From Cellulomonas sp. P24 (GTDB taxonomy: Bacteria > Actinomycetota > Actinomycetes > Actinomycetales > Cellulomonadaceae), in the NCBI RefSeq assembly GCF_024704385.1, contig NZ_JAJDFX010000002.1:806001-870000 (forward strand): a stretch of DNA of 64,000 nt. The letters are read 5' to 3'. Of this stretch, positions 1-9,233 are shown one piece after another. Made by a program: the position numbers and the translations under genes. Positions within the stretch are counted from its first letter, which is position 1; each line of letters starts with the position of its first letter. Below the pieces are notes generated by a model. The model searched no databases. It was not told the origin of the DNA and saw only the letters and a list, made by a program, of their open reading frames with translations.

Positions 1-136
1 CGAACCGGGCGCCGGTCAACGACGTGCTCACGGCGACGAACCGTTCGAGAAGACTGCGGATGTCGAGATCCCCGGCGAGATCCAGGATGGCCGTCAGGAG
101 TTCTCCGGTGACGTCCTCGGTCGATCCACTGCGCAT
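1..136 (-). CDS. GAF-domain sensor histidine kinase, N-terminal fragment (runs off window start)
   Basis: Only the first 45 codons are inside the window. From the ATG at 136 the peptide contains the run LLTAILDLAGDLDIRSLLER followed by FVAVSTSLTGARF. This spacing (helix, then a GAF start with 'LTGAR') is typical of the DevS/DosT-type actinobacterial sensor kinases. The family senses redox, gas or other small-molecule signals through GAF domains and phosphorylates a NarL-type regulator. The kinase core lies outside the window, so the assignment rests on this N-terminal similarity alone. The codon pattern matches the host. Confidence 0.6.
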   Translation of the reverse strand, partial: MRSGSTEDVTGELLTAILDLAGDLDIRSLLERFVAVSTSLTGARF

Positions 137-283
137 GTGCGCCTGCACCCCTACCTGCGAAATCTGCCCTTACCGCACATCACCGTACGCGATGCGGGAC
201 CAAGGTCCCACATCCCACGCACAGGCGCCACGAGCGCGGACGGGCGTGTCGCGACGCCGTCTGGGTCGACGACGGCCGACGTC

Positions 284-739
284 TCACCAACCAACGGTCG
301 GCGGGCACGGCCACCGGTGCTGCGGGCCCGCGTCGAGGACGACACCGTCGCGTTCGACCCGCACCTCGCACGGACACTCGCCCTCAGGCATCACCGCGGC
401 CGCGAACCTCGAGCCGTACTCCGCGATGAGCGGCGACAGGGTGAGCTCGACCTCGGTCCCCCGGTCCGTGGTCGCGACCGCCCGCGTCACCGAGGCGCCG
501 GTGCGCGCCAGGACGTGCCACGGAAGACCGTCGGCATGCCCGCGCGAGCTCTGCAGCACCGTCCCCCCGAACGACCTGCCGCTGGCGAAGCCGGTCCCTG
601 ACACGTATCGGTCTCGTCGGAAGAGGTTCAGCATGACCAGGAGCGACCCGTCGCTCGCGTCGACGCTCACAACCCAGCGCAGGTTCCCGCTCGCGTCACC
701 CTGCAGCACGGCGATCCCGTCGTACGGTTCATCGGCCAT
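284..739 (-). CDS. Hypothetical protein, 151 aa
   Basis: I do not recognise this protein. The ATG at 739 follows a good ribosome binding site (AGGGGGAC), which decides this start over longer open-frame options. The product has no clear signal peptide or membrane segment. It is rich in beta-type alternating residues, with a central stretch 'GSLLVMLNLFRRDRYVSGTG', and ends in a short Cys-containing segment (GECPCEVRV). It lies in the same orientation as the sensor kinase fragment (about 150 bp before it) and divergent from the DUF5808-like gene, but no functional link can be shown. Confidence 0.6.
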   Translation of the reverse strand: MADEPYDGIAVLQGDASGNLRWVVSVDASDGSLLVMLNLFRRDRYVSGTGFASGRSFGGTVLQSSRGHADGLPWHVLARTGASVTRAVATTDRGTEVELTLSPLIAEYGSRFAAAVMPEGECPCEVRVERDGVVLDAGPQHRWPCPPTVGW

Positions 740-883
740 CACAGTCCCCCTGCAGTGGTGAGCGGTCGAGATCAGTCTGGCCCCACCGCCTCGGTCGCGG
801 GAGTCACCCGTCTGGCCGGTCCGCACGCGCGCGGGCCTGAACAGGTGAATCATGGAGGCGTCATCACCGGCAGGGAGGCCACC

Positions 884-1216
884 ATGGGATCGCGCCACGA
901 CCACGACGTGAAGCACGGGAAGCACGACAAGAAGCAGAGCTTCCAGCAGCTCGTCCGGCTGGTCGCTTTCGGGCTGGCTGTCGCCGCCGTCGTGAAGGAG
1001 AAGCGCCTCCCACCCGAGGAGCGCACCTGGCACGGCGTCGTCGCCGGCTTCGTCCCCTACGACTTCCGGATGCCCACCGTTGCGCGGTTCCGTGAGCGGA
1101 TGTGGAACCCGGACGGCAAGCACCTGATCAACCCGCGCGTCTTCGGCGTCGGGTGGACCATGAACGTCGGCAAGGCCGTCAAGCTCGTCCGCGAGAAGGT
1201 CGCCGAGGTGAGCTGA
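884..1216 (+). CDS. DUF5808-like protein, 110 aa
   Basis: This is a small soluble protein. Its C-terminal half carries the block 'RERMWNPDGKHLINPRVFGVGW', cut here for length, which resembles the DUF5808 family ('W.P.....TP..FG.GW..N'). The N-terminus is very basic and His/Lys rich (HDHDVKHGKHDKK). A hydrophobic stretch (LVRLVAFGLAVAAVV) may be one membrane-associated helix. The ATG at 884 is chosen because GGGAGG lies 5-10 bases upstream. No role is known for this family. It stands alone, convergent with the GntR gene. Confidence 0.6.
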   Translation: MGSRHDHDVKHGKHDKKQSFQQLVRLVAFGLAVAAVVKEKRLPPEERTWHGVVAGFVPYDFRMPTVARFRERMWNPDGKHLINPRVFGVGWTMNVGKAVKLVREKVAEVS

Positions 1217-1225
1217 CCCTGCTGA

Positions 1226-1927
1226 CTACGGCGTGGGTCCACGCAGCGCCGACGACGGCACGAACGCCTCCGGCCCCGCCTCCCCGCCGAGACTCGCGGC
1301 CAACAGCTCCCGGGCCCGCGCCAGGTGCTCGTCGAGCATCGCCGCGGCCCCGGTCGCGTCGCCCGCCGCGATCAGCTCGAGCAACCGGGCGTGCTCGGCG
1401 ACGATGATCTCGGGGCTGAGCTGCTGTCGCCCCTGCAGCTGCGCCATGCAGAGCTTCACCTCGAAGGCCAGCGAGTGGTACATCGCACTGGTCCGCTCGC
1501 TGCCGAGCTCGTCGATCAGGCTCGTGTGGAAGCGCATGTCCGGCTCGACGACGGCGTACGAGCCCTGCGCCCACAGCGCGGCGATCTCGGCGTTGGCCTC
1601 GCGTGCGGCCGCGGGGACGCGGCGGAGGGCGGCCAGGCGGCGCAGCACCTCCGACTCCAGGTAGGTGCGCGTGCGGTAGATGTCCCGCACGTCCTCCGGT
1701 CCGAGGTGCACCACGCGGGCCGTCTTGTGGGTGTTGCGCACAAGGACCTTCTCGGCGGTGAGCCGTTCGATCGCGGCCCGCGCGCTGGCTCGGGCGACCT
1801 CGTACCGGGTCGCGACGTCCAGCTCGGTCAGCGGGGTCCCCGGGGCCAGCACGCCGGACACGACCTGGTTGCGGAGGTCCTCGACGAGAGCGTCGACCAG
1901 GCTCGTCACCACGATCCCGCGCGCCAT
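1226..1927 (-). CDS. GntR-family transcriptional regulator (FCD/FadR subfamily)
   Basis: The protein is 233 aa. It has an N-terminal winged helix (about residues 8-70, with 'LVEDLRNQVVSGVLAPGTPL' and 'VARASARAAIERL') followed by an all-helical FCD ligand-binding domain. The FCD part keeps the metal/acid-binding pattern, including 'DMRFHTSLID' and 'EHARLLELI'. FCD regulators usually sense carboxylic acids and repress the adjacent catabolic genes. The ATG at 1927 is preceded by AAGGAGGG, so the longer upstream frame is not used. The gene is divergent from the FAD/Fe-S dehydrogenase, with a perfect TTGTC-C-GACAA palindrome between them, making that operon its likely target. Confidence 0.88.
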   Translation of the reverse strand: MARGIVVTSLVDALVEDLRNQVVSGVLAPGTPLTELDVATRYEVARASARAAIERLTAEKVLVRNTHKTARVVHLGPEDVRDIYRTRTYLESEVLRRLAALRRVPAAAREANAEIAALWAQGSYAVVEPDMRFHTSLIDELGSERTSAMYHSLAFEVKLCMAQLQGRQQLSPEIIVAEHARLLELIAAGDATGAAAMLDEHLARARELLAASLGGEAGPEAFVPSSALRGPTP

Positions 1928-1992
1928 CACGCCCTCCTTCGCCACCGTGCGGACGAGCCCCACGATCTGGGACTCTTGTCACTTGCGTCTAC

Positions 1993-2003
1993 TTGTCCGA
2001 CAA
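1993..2003. promoter_or_regulatory. Probable GntR/FCD operator (TTGTCCGACAA)
   Basis: This is a perfect 5+1+5 palindrome in the 102-bp gap between the divergent regulator and dehydrogenase genes. It fits the FadR/FCD operator pattern T-N-G-T-N3-A-C-N-A. Its position argues against the in-frame TTG at 1993 being the dehydrogenase start. Confidence 0.6.
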
Positions 2004-2029
2004 TCTAGCGAATCTCGATGAGGAGAACG

Positions 2030-2089
2030 ATGACCTCGACGTCGTTGACCACGCCTGGTGCGCCCGCCCGACCGGCGGCCCGCCCGTGA
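2030..2089 (+). other. Short frame (19 codons) ahead of the dehydrogenase: leader peptide or displaced N-terminus
   Basis: An ATG at 2030 has the best ribosome binding site in the region (AGGAG at 2021-2025). Its frame encodes MTSTSLTTPGAPARPAARP and stops at 2087-2089. That stop overlaps the in-frame GTG (2086) of the large dehydrogenase frame as GTGA. This is either a translationally coupled leader or, equally likely, the true N-terminus separated from the body by a single missing base in the GC-rich stretch 2059-2086. Confidence 0.45.
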
Positions 2090-4941
2090 CCGCCGCCGCA
2101 CCCACGTCGGTCGCGCCCACGCCGGCAACCCTCGGCCTGCTGCTCGCCGACTGCGTCGCGGACCCGGCCCAGATCAGCACCGACGAGCTGACACGCCGCG
2201 CCCTCTCCCACGACGCGTCCCACGTCCTGCTGCTCCCCTCGGCCGTCGTCGCACCGCGCGACGCGCACGAGGTGGCGCGGCTGCTCCAGGCCACCGCCGA
2301 CGCCGGGATCCCGCTGACGTTCCGGTCCGGCGGCACCAGCCTCTCCGGGCAGGCCGGGAGCGACGGTGTGCTGGTCGACGTCCGGCGGCACTTCACCGGG
2401 ATCGAGGTGCTCGACGACGGCGCCCGCGTCCGCGTCGGGCCCGGCGTCACGGTGCGCGCCGTCAACGCCCGTCTGGCCCGGTACGGCCGCAAGCTCGGCC
2501 CGGACCCCGCCAGCGAGGCGGCGTGCACGATCGGCGGCGTCGTCGCCAACAACTCCTCGGGGATGGCCTGCGGCACGGTCGAGAACAGCTACCGCACCCT
2601 CGAGTCCCTGGTGGCGGTGCTGCCGTCGGGCACGGTCGTCGACACCGGCGCAGCGGACGCGGACGACGTGCTCCGCACCCGTGAGCCGGCCCTGCACGCA
2701 GGGCTGCTCTCCCTTCGGCGACGCGTCCTCGACGACCCGGCCTCTCTCGCGACCGTCACCCGGCAGTTCGCGATGAAGAACACCATGGGCTACGGGATCA
2801 ACGCCCTCGTGGACTTCGACTCGGTCCCGGAGATCCTGGCCCACCTGCTCGTCGGCAGCGAGGGCACGCTCGCGTTCCTCGCCTCGGCCACCTTCCGTAC
2901 CGTCCCGGTACGCCCCCACGCCGCCTCGGCGCTGCTCGTGTTCGAGGACCTGTACGCGGCGAACCGCGCGCTGCCGGCCCTCGTGGCGACGGGTGCGGCG
3001 ACGCTCGAGCTGATGGACGCGACCTCCCTGCGGGTCGGCCAGGCCATCCCCGGTGCACCCGCCGTGATCACGACGCTCACGGTGGACCGGCAGGCCGCCC
3101 TGCTGGTCGAGTACCAGGCGACCGACCCCGAGGAGCTCGAGCACCTCACGCGCGCGGCCCGCGCCACGCTCGACGCCCTGCCGCTCGCGGATCCGGTGGT
3201 TCTCAGCACGGACGCGACGATCCGCGGCGAGCTCTGGAAGCTCCGCAAGGGGCTCTACACGTCGGTGGCCGGAGCCCGCCGGAGCGGGACCACCGCCCTG
3301 CTCGAGGATGTCGTCGTCCCGGTGGAACGGCTCGCGGACACGTGCGCCGCCCTGGGCGTGCTGTTCGAGCGCTACGGCTACGAGGACGCGGTGATCTTCG
3401 GCCACGCCAAGGACGGCAACATCCACTTCATGCTCACCGACCGCTTCGAGTCCGCCGACCAGCTCCGGCGGTACACCGAGTTCACCGAGGACCTGGTCGA
3501 CCTCGTCCTCGCGAACGGCGGCTCGCTCAAGGCCGAGCACGGCACGGGTCGCGTCATGGCGCCGTTCGTGCGGCGGCAGTACGGCGACGAGCTGTACGAC
3601 GTCATGCGCGAGGTCAAGCGGCTGATCGACCCGCGGGGCCTGCTCAACCCTGGCGTGGTCCTCACCGACGACCCCGAGGCGCACCTGCAGCACATCAAGC
3701 TCGCGCCGACGGTCGAGGCCGAGGTCGACCGGTGCGTGGAGTGCGGCTACTGCGAGCCGGTGTGCCCCTCGCGCGACCTGACCCTCACACCCCGGCAGCG
3801 CATCGCGATCCGCCGCGAGATCCGGTCCGCCGAGCAGTCCGGCGACACGCGCACCGCCGCGCGGCTCGAGGACGCCTACGCGTACGCAGGCGTCGAGACG
3901 TGCGCGGTGGACGGCATGTGCAGCACGGCGTGCCCGGTCCTGATCGACACCGGCCAGCTCGTCAAGAAGCTCCGGCGCCAGACGGTCCCGGGGCCTGCGG
4001 CTGCCGCGTGGACGACGGCCGCTCGGCACTGGTCGGCCACCACCACCGTCGCCCGGGCGGCCCTCACGGTCACGCACGCACTGCCGGGCCCCCTCGAACA
4101 GGTGCTGCGCGGCGCGAACAAGGCGGCTCGGGCACTCCTGAGCACCGACACCGTCCCGTTGTGGTCCTCCGAGCTTCCGGGTGGGGGCCGTCCGCGACAC
4201 CGCCCGGCGCCTGCCGACGCACCTGTGGCCGTGTACCTGCCCGCCTGCGTCAACGTCATGTTCGGCCCGACGGAGGGACCGGGGGTGCAGGTGAGCGTCG
4301 AGGCCCTCTGCGCCGCGGCCGGCCTCACCCTGCTCGTTCCCGAGGGGATCGATGCGCTCTGCTGCGGGACGCCGTGGTCCTCCAAGGGCGTCGCCGCAGG
4401 TCACGACGCGATGCGAACGGCGGCGCTCGACGCGATCCGCGCTGCGACCGACGGTGGCCGGCTGCCGGTGGTGTGCGACGCGTCGTCGTGCACCGAGGGG
4501 TTCCGGCACCTCGTCGAGAGCGATCCGGAGCTCGACGTCGAGGTGATCGACGTCGTCGCGTTCGTCGCCGAGCACGTGCTTCCGGTGCTCGGGGTGCACC
4601 CGAAGCTCGGTTCGCTCACGCTCCACCCGACGTGCTCCTCGACGCAGATGGGCCTCAACCCCGACCTCGTGACGGTCGCCGAGGCCATCGCCGACGAGGT
4701 CACCGTGCCGCTCGACTGGGGCTGCTGCGCATTCGCCGGCGACCGCGGGATGCTGCACCCCGAGCTGACCGCGTCGGCGACCAGGCGCGAGGCGGCCGAG
4801 GTGGCCCGCGTCGGTTCCGACGCGCATGCGAGCTGCAACCGCACCTGCGAACTGGGCATGACCCGTGCCACCGGCACGCCCTACCGGCACGTGCTCGAGC
4901 TCCTCGCCGAGCACGCCCTCCCGACCTTTCCGCCGAACTGA
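2086..4941 (+). CDS. FAD-binding and Fe-S-binding oxidoreductase (D-lactate/2-hydroxyacid dehydrogenase type)
   Basis: The product is 951 aa from the GTG at 2086. It starts with a PCMH-type FAD-binding domain (residues about 45-225, with the pyrophosphate loop 'RSGGTSLSGQAG' near 79) and an FAD-oxidase C-terminal domain ('GHAKDGNIHF'). Two 4Fe-4S motifs follow: CVECGYCEPVCP near 550 and CAVDGMCSTACP near 606. Two CCG domains end the protein (CCGTPW and GCCAFAG). This is the respiratory DLD layout: 2-hydroxy acid oxidation at FAD, electrons through Fe-S to quinone. The substrate is not shown by sequence. The gene shares an operon with the hydrolase at 4970 (28-bp gap) and is probably controlled by the divergent GntR protein. 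The exact start is uncertain (see the 19-codon frame upstream). Confidence 0.88.
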   Translation: MTAAAPTSVAPTPATLGLLLADCVADPAQISTDELTRRALSHDASHVLLLPSAVVAPRDAHEVARLLQATADAGIPLTFRSGGTSLSGQAGSDGVLVDVRRHFTGIEVLDDGARVRVGPGVTVRAVNARLARYGRKLGPDPASEAACTIGGVVANNSSGMACGTVENSYRTLESLVAVLPSGTVVDTGAADADDVLRTREPALHAGLLSLRRRVLDDPASLATVTRQFAMKNTMGYGINALVDFDSVPEILAHLLVGSEGTLAFLASATFRTVPVRPHAASALLVFEDLYAANRALPALVATGAATLELMDATSLRVGQAIPGAPAVITTLTVDRQAALLVEYQATDPEELEHLTRAARATLDALPLADPVVLSTDATIRGELWKLRKGLYTSVAGARRSGTTALLEDVVVPVERLADTCAALGVLFERYGYEDAVIFGHAKDGNIHFMLTDRFESADQLRRYTEFTEDLVDLVLANGGSLKAEHGTGRVMAPFVRRQYGDELYDVMREVKRLIDPRGLLNPGVVLTDDPEAHLQHIKLAPTVEAEVDRCVECGYCEPVCPSRDLTLTPRQRIAIRREIRSAEQSGDTRTAARLEDAYAYAGVETCAVDGMCSTACPVLIDTGQLVKKLRRQTVPGPAAAAWTTAARHWSATTTVARAALTVTHALPGPLEQVLRGANKAARALLSTDTVPLWSSELPGGGRPRHRPAPADAPVAVYLPACVNVMFGPTEGPGVQVSVEALCAAAGLTLLVPEGIDALCCGTPWSSKGVAAGHDAMRTAALDAIRAATDGGRLPVVCDASSCTEGFRHLVESDPELDVEVIDVVAFVAEHVLPVLGVHPKLGSLTLHPTCSSTQMGLNPDLVTVAEAIADEVTVPLDWGCCAFAGDRGMLHPELTASATRREAAEVARVGSDAHASCNRTCELGMTRATGTPYRHVLELLAEHALPTFPPN

Positions 4942-4969
4942 CCGATCACATCCAGCAAAGGAGCATGCG

Positions 4970-5605
4970 ATGAACCCGGACACCACCGCACTTGTCATGA
5001 TCGAGTTCCAGAACGACTTCACCACCGAGGGCGGCACGCTGCACGACGCCGTGCGGACGTCGATGGAGGCGACCGGCATGCTGGCCAACGCCCGCCGGGC
5101 GCTCGAGGCCTCGCGGGCGGCGGGCGTCACCGTCATCCACAGCCCGATCGCCTTCCAGCAGGGCTACTACGAGATCACCTCGCACCCGTACGGCATCCTC
5201 AAGGGCGTCGTCGACACGTCGTCGTTCATCAAGGGGTCGTGGGGTTGCGAGATCGTCGAGGACGTCGCCCCGACCGACGGCGACATCGTGATCGAGGGCA
5301 AGCGTGGCCTCGACGCGTTCGGCTCGACCAACCTCGACTTCATCCTCCGCTCCAAGGGCATCACCACCGTGGTGCTCGCGGGCTTCCTCACCAACTGCTG
5401 CGTCGAGTCGACCATGCGCTCGGCCTACGAGAAGGGCTTCGAGGTGATCACGCTCACCGATGCCGTCGGTGCGACCTCGATCGCCGAGCACGAGAACGCG
5501 ATCACGTACGACTACCCGATGTTCTCCAAGCCGACCACCGTCGACGAGTACATCGCGGCGCTCCAGGGGTCGGCAGTCTCTGCCGACTCCTCGCGCGGCT
5601 ACTGA
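4970..5605 (+). CDS. Isochorismatase-family cysteine hydrolase
   Basis: A 211-aa protein of the isochorismatase-like fold. The catalytic triad is visible: Asp in 'MIEFQNDF', Lys in 'IEGKRGLDAF' and Cys in 'TNCCVESTMRSAYEKGF'. The family includes nicotinamidases, N-carbamoyl amidohydrolases and ureidoacrylate-type amidases; the sequence does not fix the substrate. The start is the ATG at 4970 with AAAGGAG at 4957-4963. It is 28 bp behind the FAD/Fe-S dehydrogenase and ahead of a strong hairpin, so the two form one operon. Confidence 0.85.
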   Translation: MNPDTTALVMIEFQNDFTTEGGTLHDAVRTSMEATGMLANARRALEASRAAGVTVIHSPIAFQQGYYEITSHPYGILKGVVDTSSFIKGSWGCEIVEDVAPTDGDIVIEGKRGLDAFGSTNLDFILRSKGITTVVLAGFLTNCCVESTMRSAYEKGFEVITLTDAVGATSIAEHENAITYDYPMFSKPTTVDEYIAALQGSAVSADSSRGY

Positions 5606-5896
5606 CCGCGACTGCTGGCTTCGACCACTGACCTGCCCTCCGGCGGTGGCGGCACGTGCCGCCACCGCCGGAGTGCGTCGGGCAGCCGTCGGGCAGGCAT
5701 CGGGCACGGCACGACGTCACAGAACCGTAAGACGAGTGGCCTTGCTCCATGCATTTCCTGGCAGGCAAGGTAGAGGGGCCGAGCCAATTCACCACAAGGC
5801 TCCGAAGAATGACGGACGCCGTCGCGCGGCTGCCACCCGTCAATCAACCGCCCATGGCCGCAAGGCCTATTCCGCCATGCCCATCTGGAGTTCGAC
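5606..5896. other. Intergenic region between hydrolase and beta-propeller genes
   Basis: It holds the terminator hairpin at 5638-5673, then about 220 bp that are less GC-rich than the surroundings. I see no convincing coding frame there. A loose repeat of 'CGTCGGGCAG' type occurs at 5677-5710. The promoter of the next gene must lie here, but no clear -35/-10 pair stands out. Confidence 0.4.
5638..5673. terminator. Perfect 18-bp inverted repeat, likely terminator
   Basis: The left arm is CTCCGGCGGTGGCGGCAC and the right arm is its exact reverse complement with no spacer. It lies 33 bp after the hydrolase stop. There is no T-tract, as is common for hairpin terminators in high-GC actinobacteria. 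Confidence 0.6.
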
Positions 5897-7072
5897 GTGA
5901 ACCTTTCACCCATTCCTTCCCGCTTCCGGCGGCGTTCGGTCGTGACACTCGCCAGCGCATTCACAGCGCTCGCGCTCCTCCCGGTCGGCGCCACGACGGC
6001 GTCCGCCCACGAGCGCCACGACGACTCACGAGGTGCCGTGTTCGTCCAGCTCAACGCGGTGAGCGGCAACGAGATCGCCGCCTACTCGCGGAGCGACGAC
6101 GGCAGCCTGACCTACTCCGCGACCTACCCGACCGGCGGTGACGGCGGGACGCAGGTAGGTGCCCCGCTGGACGCGCTCGCCTCTCAGGGTTCGCTGGTCC
6201 TCGACGCGCCGAACCACCTGCTGCTCGCGGTCAACGCCGGGAGCGACACGATCACGTCCTTCGGCGTGCGCGGCGCACAGCTGGGCCACGCGACCACGGT
6301 GGCGTCGGGCGGCCAGTTCCCGACCAGCGTCGCGGTGCACCACGACCTCGTCTACGTCCTGAACGCCGGTGGTGACGGCAGCATCTCGGGCTTCACGGTC
6401 CGGCACGGCGCGCTCGTCCCCCTCGCGGGGTCCACCCGGTCGCTCGGCCTGGGGAACACGAACCCGCCCGCGTTCCTCCAGTCCCCCGCCCAGATCGGCT
6501 TCAGCCGCGACGGGCGCACGCTGATCGTCACCACGAAGGCGCACAACGAGCTGCTCACGTTCCCGGTCGGCCGGGACGGGCGACCCGCTGCGGCTCCCCT
6601 GGTGACGCCGTCGGCAGGCGCGGTCCCGTTCTCGTTCGTCGTCGACCACACCGGGCGCGTCCTGGTCACCGAGGCCGGCACCGGTGCGATCAGCACCTAC
6701 ACCGTCGCCCGGGACGGCTCGTTGCACCTGGTCGGCTCGTCGGCCGGTGACGGCGGAGCGGCGCTGTGCTGGAACGTCCAGGTCGGACGGACGGTCTACG
6801 GAGCGAACGCCGGCTCTGCGACTCTCTCGGCCTGGAACGTCCCGAACCGTGGCGCCGCCGCGCTGACCTCTCCGGTCGCGACGACCACCGGCGCCGGTCC
6901 GATCGACCTCGCCGCCTCGCGCGACGGACGGTTCCTGTACGTGCAGGAGTCGGTCGCCGGGACCCTCGGCGTCTACGCGGTCGCGCACGACGGATCCCTG
7001 GTACGCACCCAGACCGTGTCCGGGCTGCCGGCCTTCACCACAACCGGCATGGAAGGCCTCGCCGCCAGCTGA
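5897..7072 (+). CDS. Secreted beta-propeller protein (lactonase-like)
   Basis: A 391-aa protein starting at GTG 5897. It has a Sec signal peptide: basic 'SRFRRRS', hydrophobic 'VVTLASAFTALALLPVGA', and a cut near 'ASAHE'. The mature part shows repeated blades with recurring 'S.D.I.SF.V', 'VYVLNAGGDGSISGF', 'ISTYTVARDGSLH' and 'LGVYAVAHDGSL', as in the 6-phosphogluconolactonase/YncE/lactonase seven-blade propellers. No catalytic residues can be assigned, so enzyme activity is unproven; it may be an extracellular binding or lactonase protein. It is a single gene with a hairpin 20 bp downstream. Confidence 0.75.
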   Translation: MNLSPIPSRFRRRSVVTLASAFTALALLPVGATTASAHERHDDSRGAVFVQLNAVSGNEIAAYSRSDDGSLTYSATYPTGGDGGTQVGAPLDALASQGSLVLDAPNHLLLAVNAGSDTITSFGVRGAQLGHATTVASGGQFPTSVAVHHDLVYVLNAGGDGSISGFTVRHGALVPLAGSTRSLGLGNTNPPAFLQSPAQIGFSRDGRTLIVTTKAHNELLTFPVGRDGRPAAAPLVTPSAGAVPFSFVVDHTGRVLVTEAGTGAISTYTVARDGSLHLVGSSAGDGGAALCWNVQVGRTVYGANAGSATLSAWNVPNRGAAALTSPVATTTGAGPIDLAASRDGRFLYVQESVAGTLGVYAVAHDGSLVRTQTVSGLPAFTTTGMEGLAAS

Positions 7073-7092
7073 ACCGGGACGAGTGCTTCGGG

Positions 7093-7122
7093 CCGCGCCG
7101 TCGTGATCCCACGGCGGCGCGG
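7093..7122. terminator. GC-rich hairpin downstream of the propeller gene
   Basis: A 13-bp stem (CCGCGCCGTCGTG paired with CACGGCGGCGCGG, one G-T pair) around the 4-base loop ATCC. It begins 20 bp after the stop codon at 7072. Confidence 0.6.
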
Positions 7123-7346
7123 TCCGCGGTCCGATCCGTGGCGCAGGACGGCGCCGCCTCCCGAACCATGCCGACCGCCGTCGACCACCCGCACACCCGC
7201 GCGAGGTGCTCCTGTCGCCGGCACGGCCGCCCGGAGGATGATCGGTGGCCTGCGCCGGTCCCGTGCCCCGACGCCCGGGTGGACGACGGACCCGGCACGA
7301 CCGCTCAGCATCGGGGCGGCCCGGGACAACGAAGGACGGAGGGCAC

Positions 7347-8023
<677 letters not shown>

Positions 8024-8027
<4 letters not shown>

Positions 8028-9135
8028 GCAGCGCCACCCTCGCCGTGATCGCGATCTCCGCCGGCTGGTCGATCGCCGTGGGGCTCGTCGGTGCCCTCGT
8101 GGCCTGGCTGCTGCGCCGTCGGTCCGTCCGCTGGCTCGCGGCCGTGCTCGGCGTGGTGGCGGTCACCGGCGTCGCAGCCGGCGTGGTCGGCACGGCCCGG
8201 GCCATGTTCCTGTCGGACCACGATCTCACGGTCGTGATCACGGTCTGCGGGGTGTCCGGACTGGTGTCGGTCGGCTTCGCCCTGTGGCTCGCCGGACGGC
8301 TGGGCGGCACGACCCGCCGTCTGCGCGACGCGGCCATCCGGTTCGGGGACGGCGGCGAGTTCGTCGGGCCCGACGACGCGCCACGTGAGCTCGCGGACAT
8401 CTCCCGCGAGCTGACGCGGAGCAGCGTCCGGCTGCGCGAGGCCGCCGAGCGCGAGCGTCGCCTCGAGGAGTCCCGACGCCAGCTGGTCGCCTGGGTGTCC
8501 CACGACCTGCGCACCCCGTTGGCCGGCATCCGTGCGATGGCCGAGGCGCTCGAGGACGGCCTCGCCGTCGACCCGCAGCGGTACCGGGCCCAGATGCGCA
8601 CCGAGATCGACCGGATGGTCACGATGGTCGACGACCTCTTCGAGCTCTCACGCATCCACGCCGGCACCCTCCAGCTGTCCATGGAGACGGTGCTCCTCGG
8701 GGACGTCGTGAGCGACGTGATCGCCGGGGCCGACCCGATCGCGCGGGCGAGGCAGGTGCACCTCGGCGGGCACGTGGACGCGCGCTCGCTGGTGCGAGGC
8801 GACGCGGAGAGCTCTCGTCGCGCGTCGTCTCCAACCTCGTCATGAACGCGATCCGGCACACCCCGGCCGACGGCGCGGTCGTGGTCGAGGCGACCGCCGC
8901 CGACCGGGAGATCACGCTCAGCGTGACCGACGCGTGCGGGGGGATCGCCGAGGACGAGCTCACGCGCGTCTTCGACGTCGCCTGGCGCGGCGGGTCGGCC
9001 CGGACCCCGGGTGCCGACGTCGGAGCAGGTCTCGGGCTCGCGATCGTCAAGGGCCTCGTCGAGGCGCACCACGGGACGGTGTCCGTCCACAACCGGGACG
9101 CGGGCTGCCGGTTCGTGGTGACGCTCCCCGTCTGA
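8024..9135 (+). pseudogene. Sensor histidine kinase, interrupted by a -1 frameshift near 8806
   Basis: The first part (8024-8845 frame) has two N-terminal membrane helices, a HAMP-like linker and an H-box with His160 in 'WVSHDLRTPLAG'. The second part (frame through 9135) has the N-box 'NLVMNAIRHTP' and the ATP-lid G-box 'GAGLGLAIVKGLVEAHHG'. The frames switch at 'GACGCGGAGAG': adding one G at 8806-8807 restores a continuous protein (DAGELSSRVVSNLVMNAIRH). It would be about 370 aa and partner the upstream regulator. Either a real inactivating mutation or a base lost in sequencing would explain this; the flanking halves are otherwise intact, which favours a recent event or an error. Confidence 0.85.
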
Positions 9136-9233
9136 CGGCGTCGACGTCGCGGGCGGCCCGCCGACCCGGTCGAGGACGCGGGCCGGCGCGTCAGGGCCGC
9201 CCTGGCCGCGTCGCAGGCCCGGGCGCCGGCACG

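Noticed and set aside
1993-2085. TTG at 1993 as start of the large dehydrogenase
   Set aside because: It lies inside a perfect GntR-type palindrome, has no ribosome binding site, and the residues before 2086 have no family similarity.
2005-5136. Very long minus-strand open frame (over 1000 codons)
   Set aside because: Arg/His/Gly-rich antisense shadow of the FAD/Fe-S dehydrogenase, with no recognisable domain. Similar long shadows occur opposite the helicase, GH42 and katG genes.
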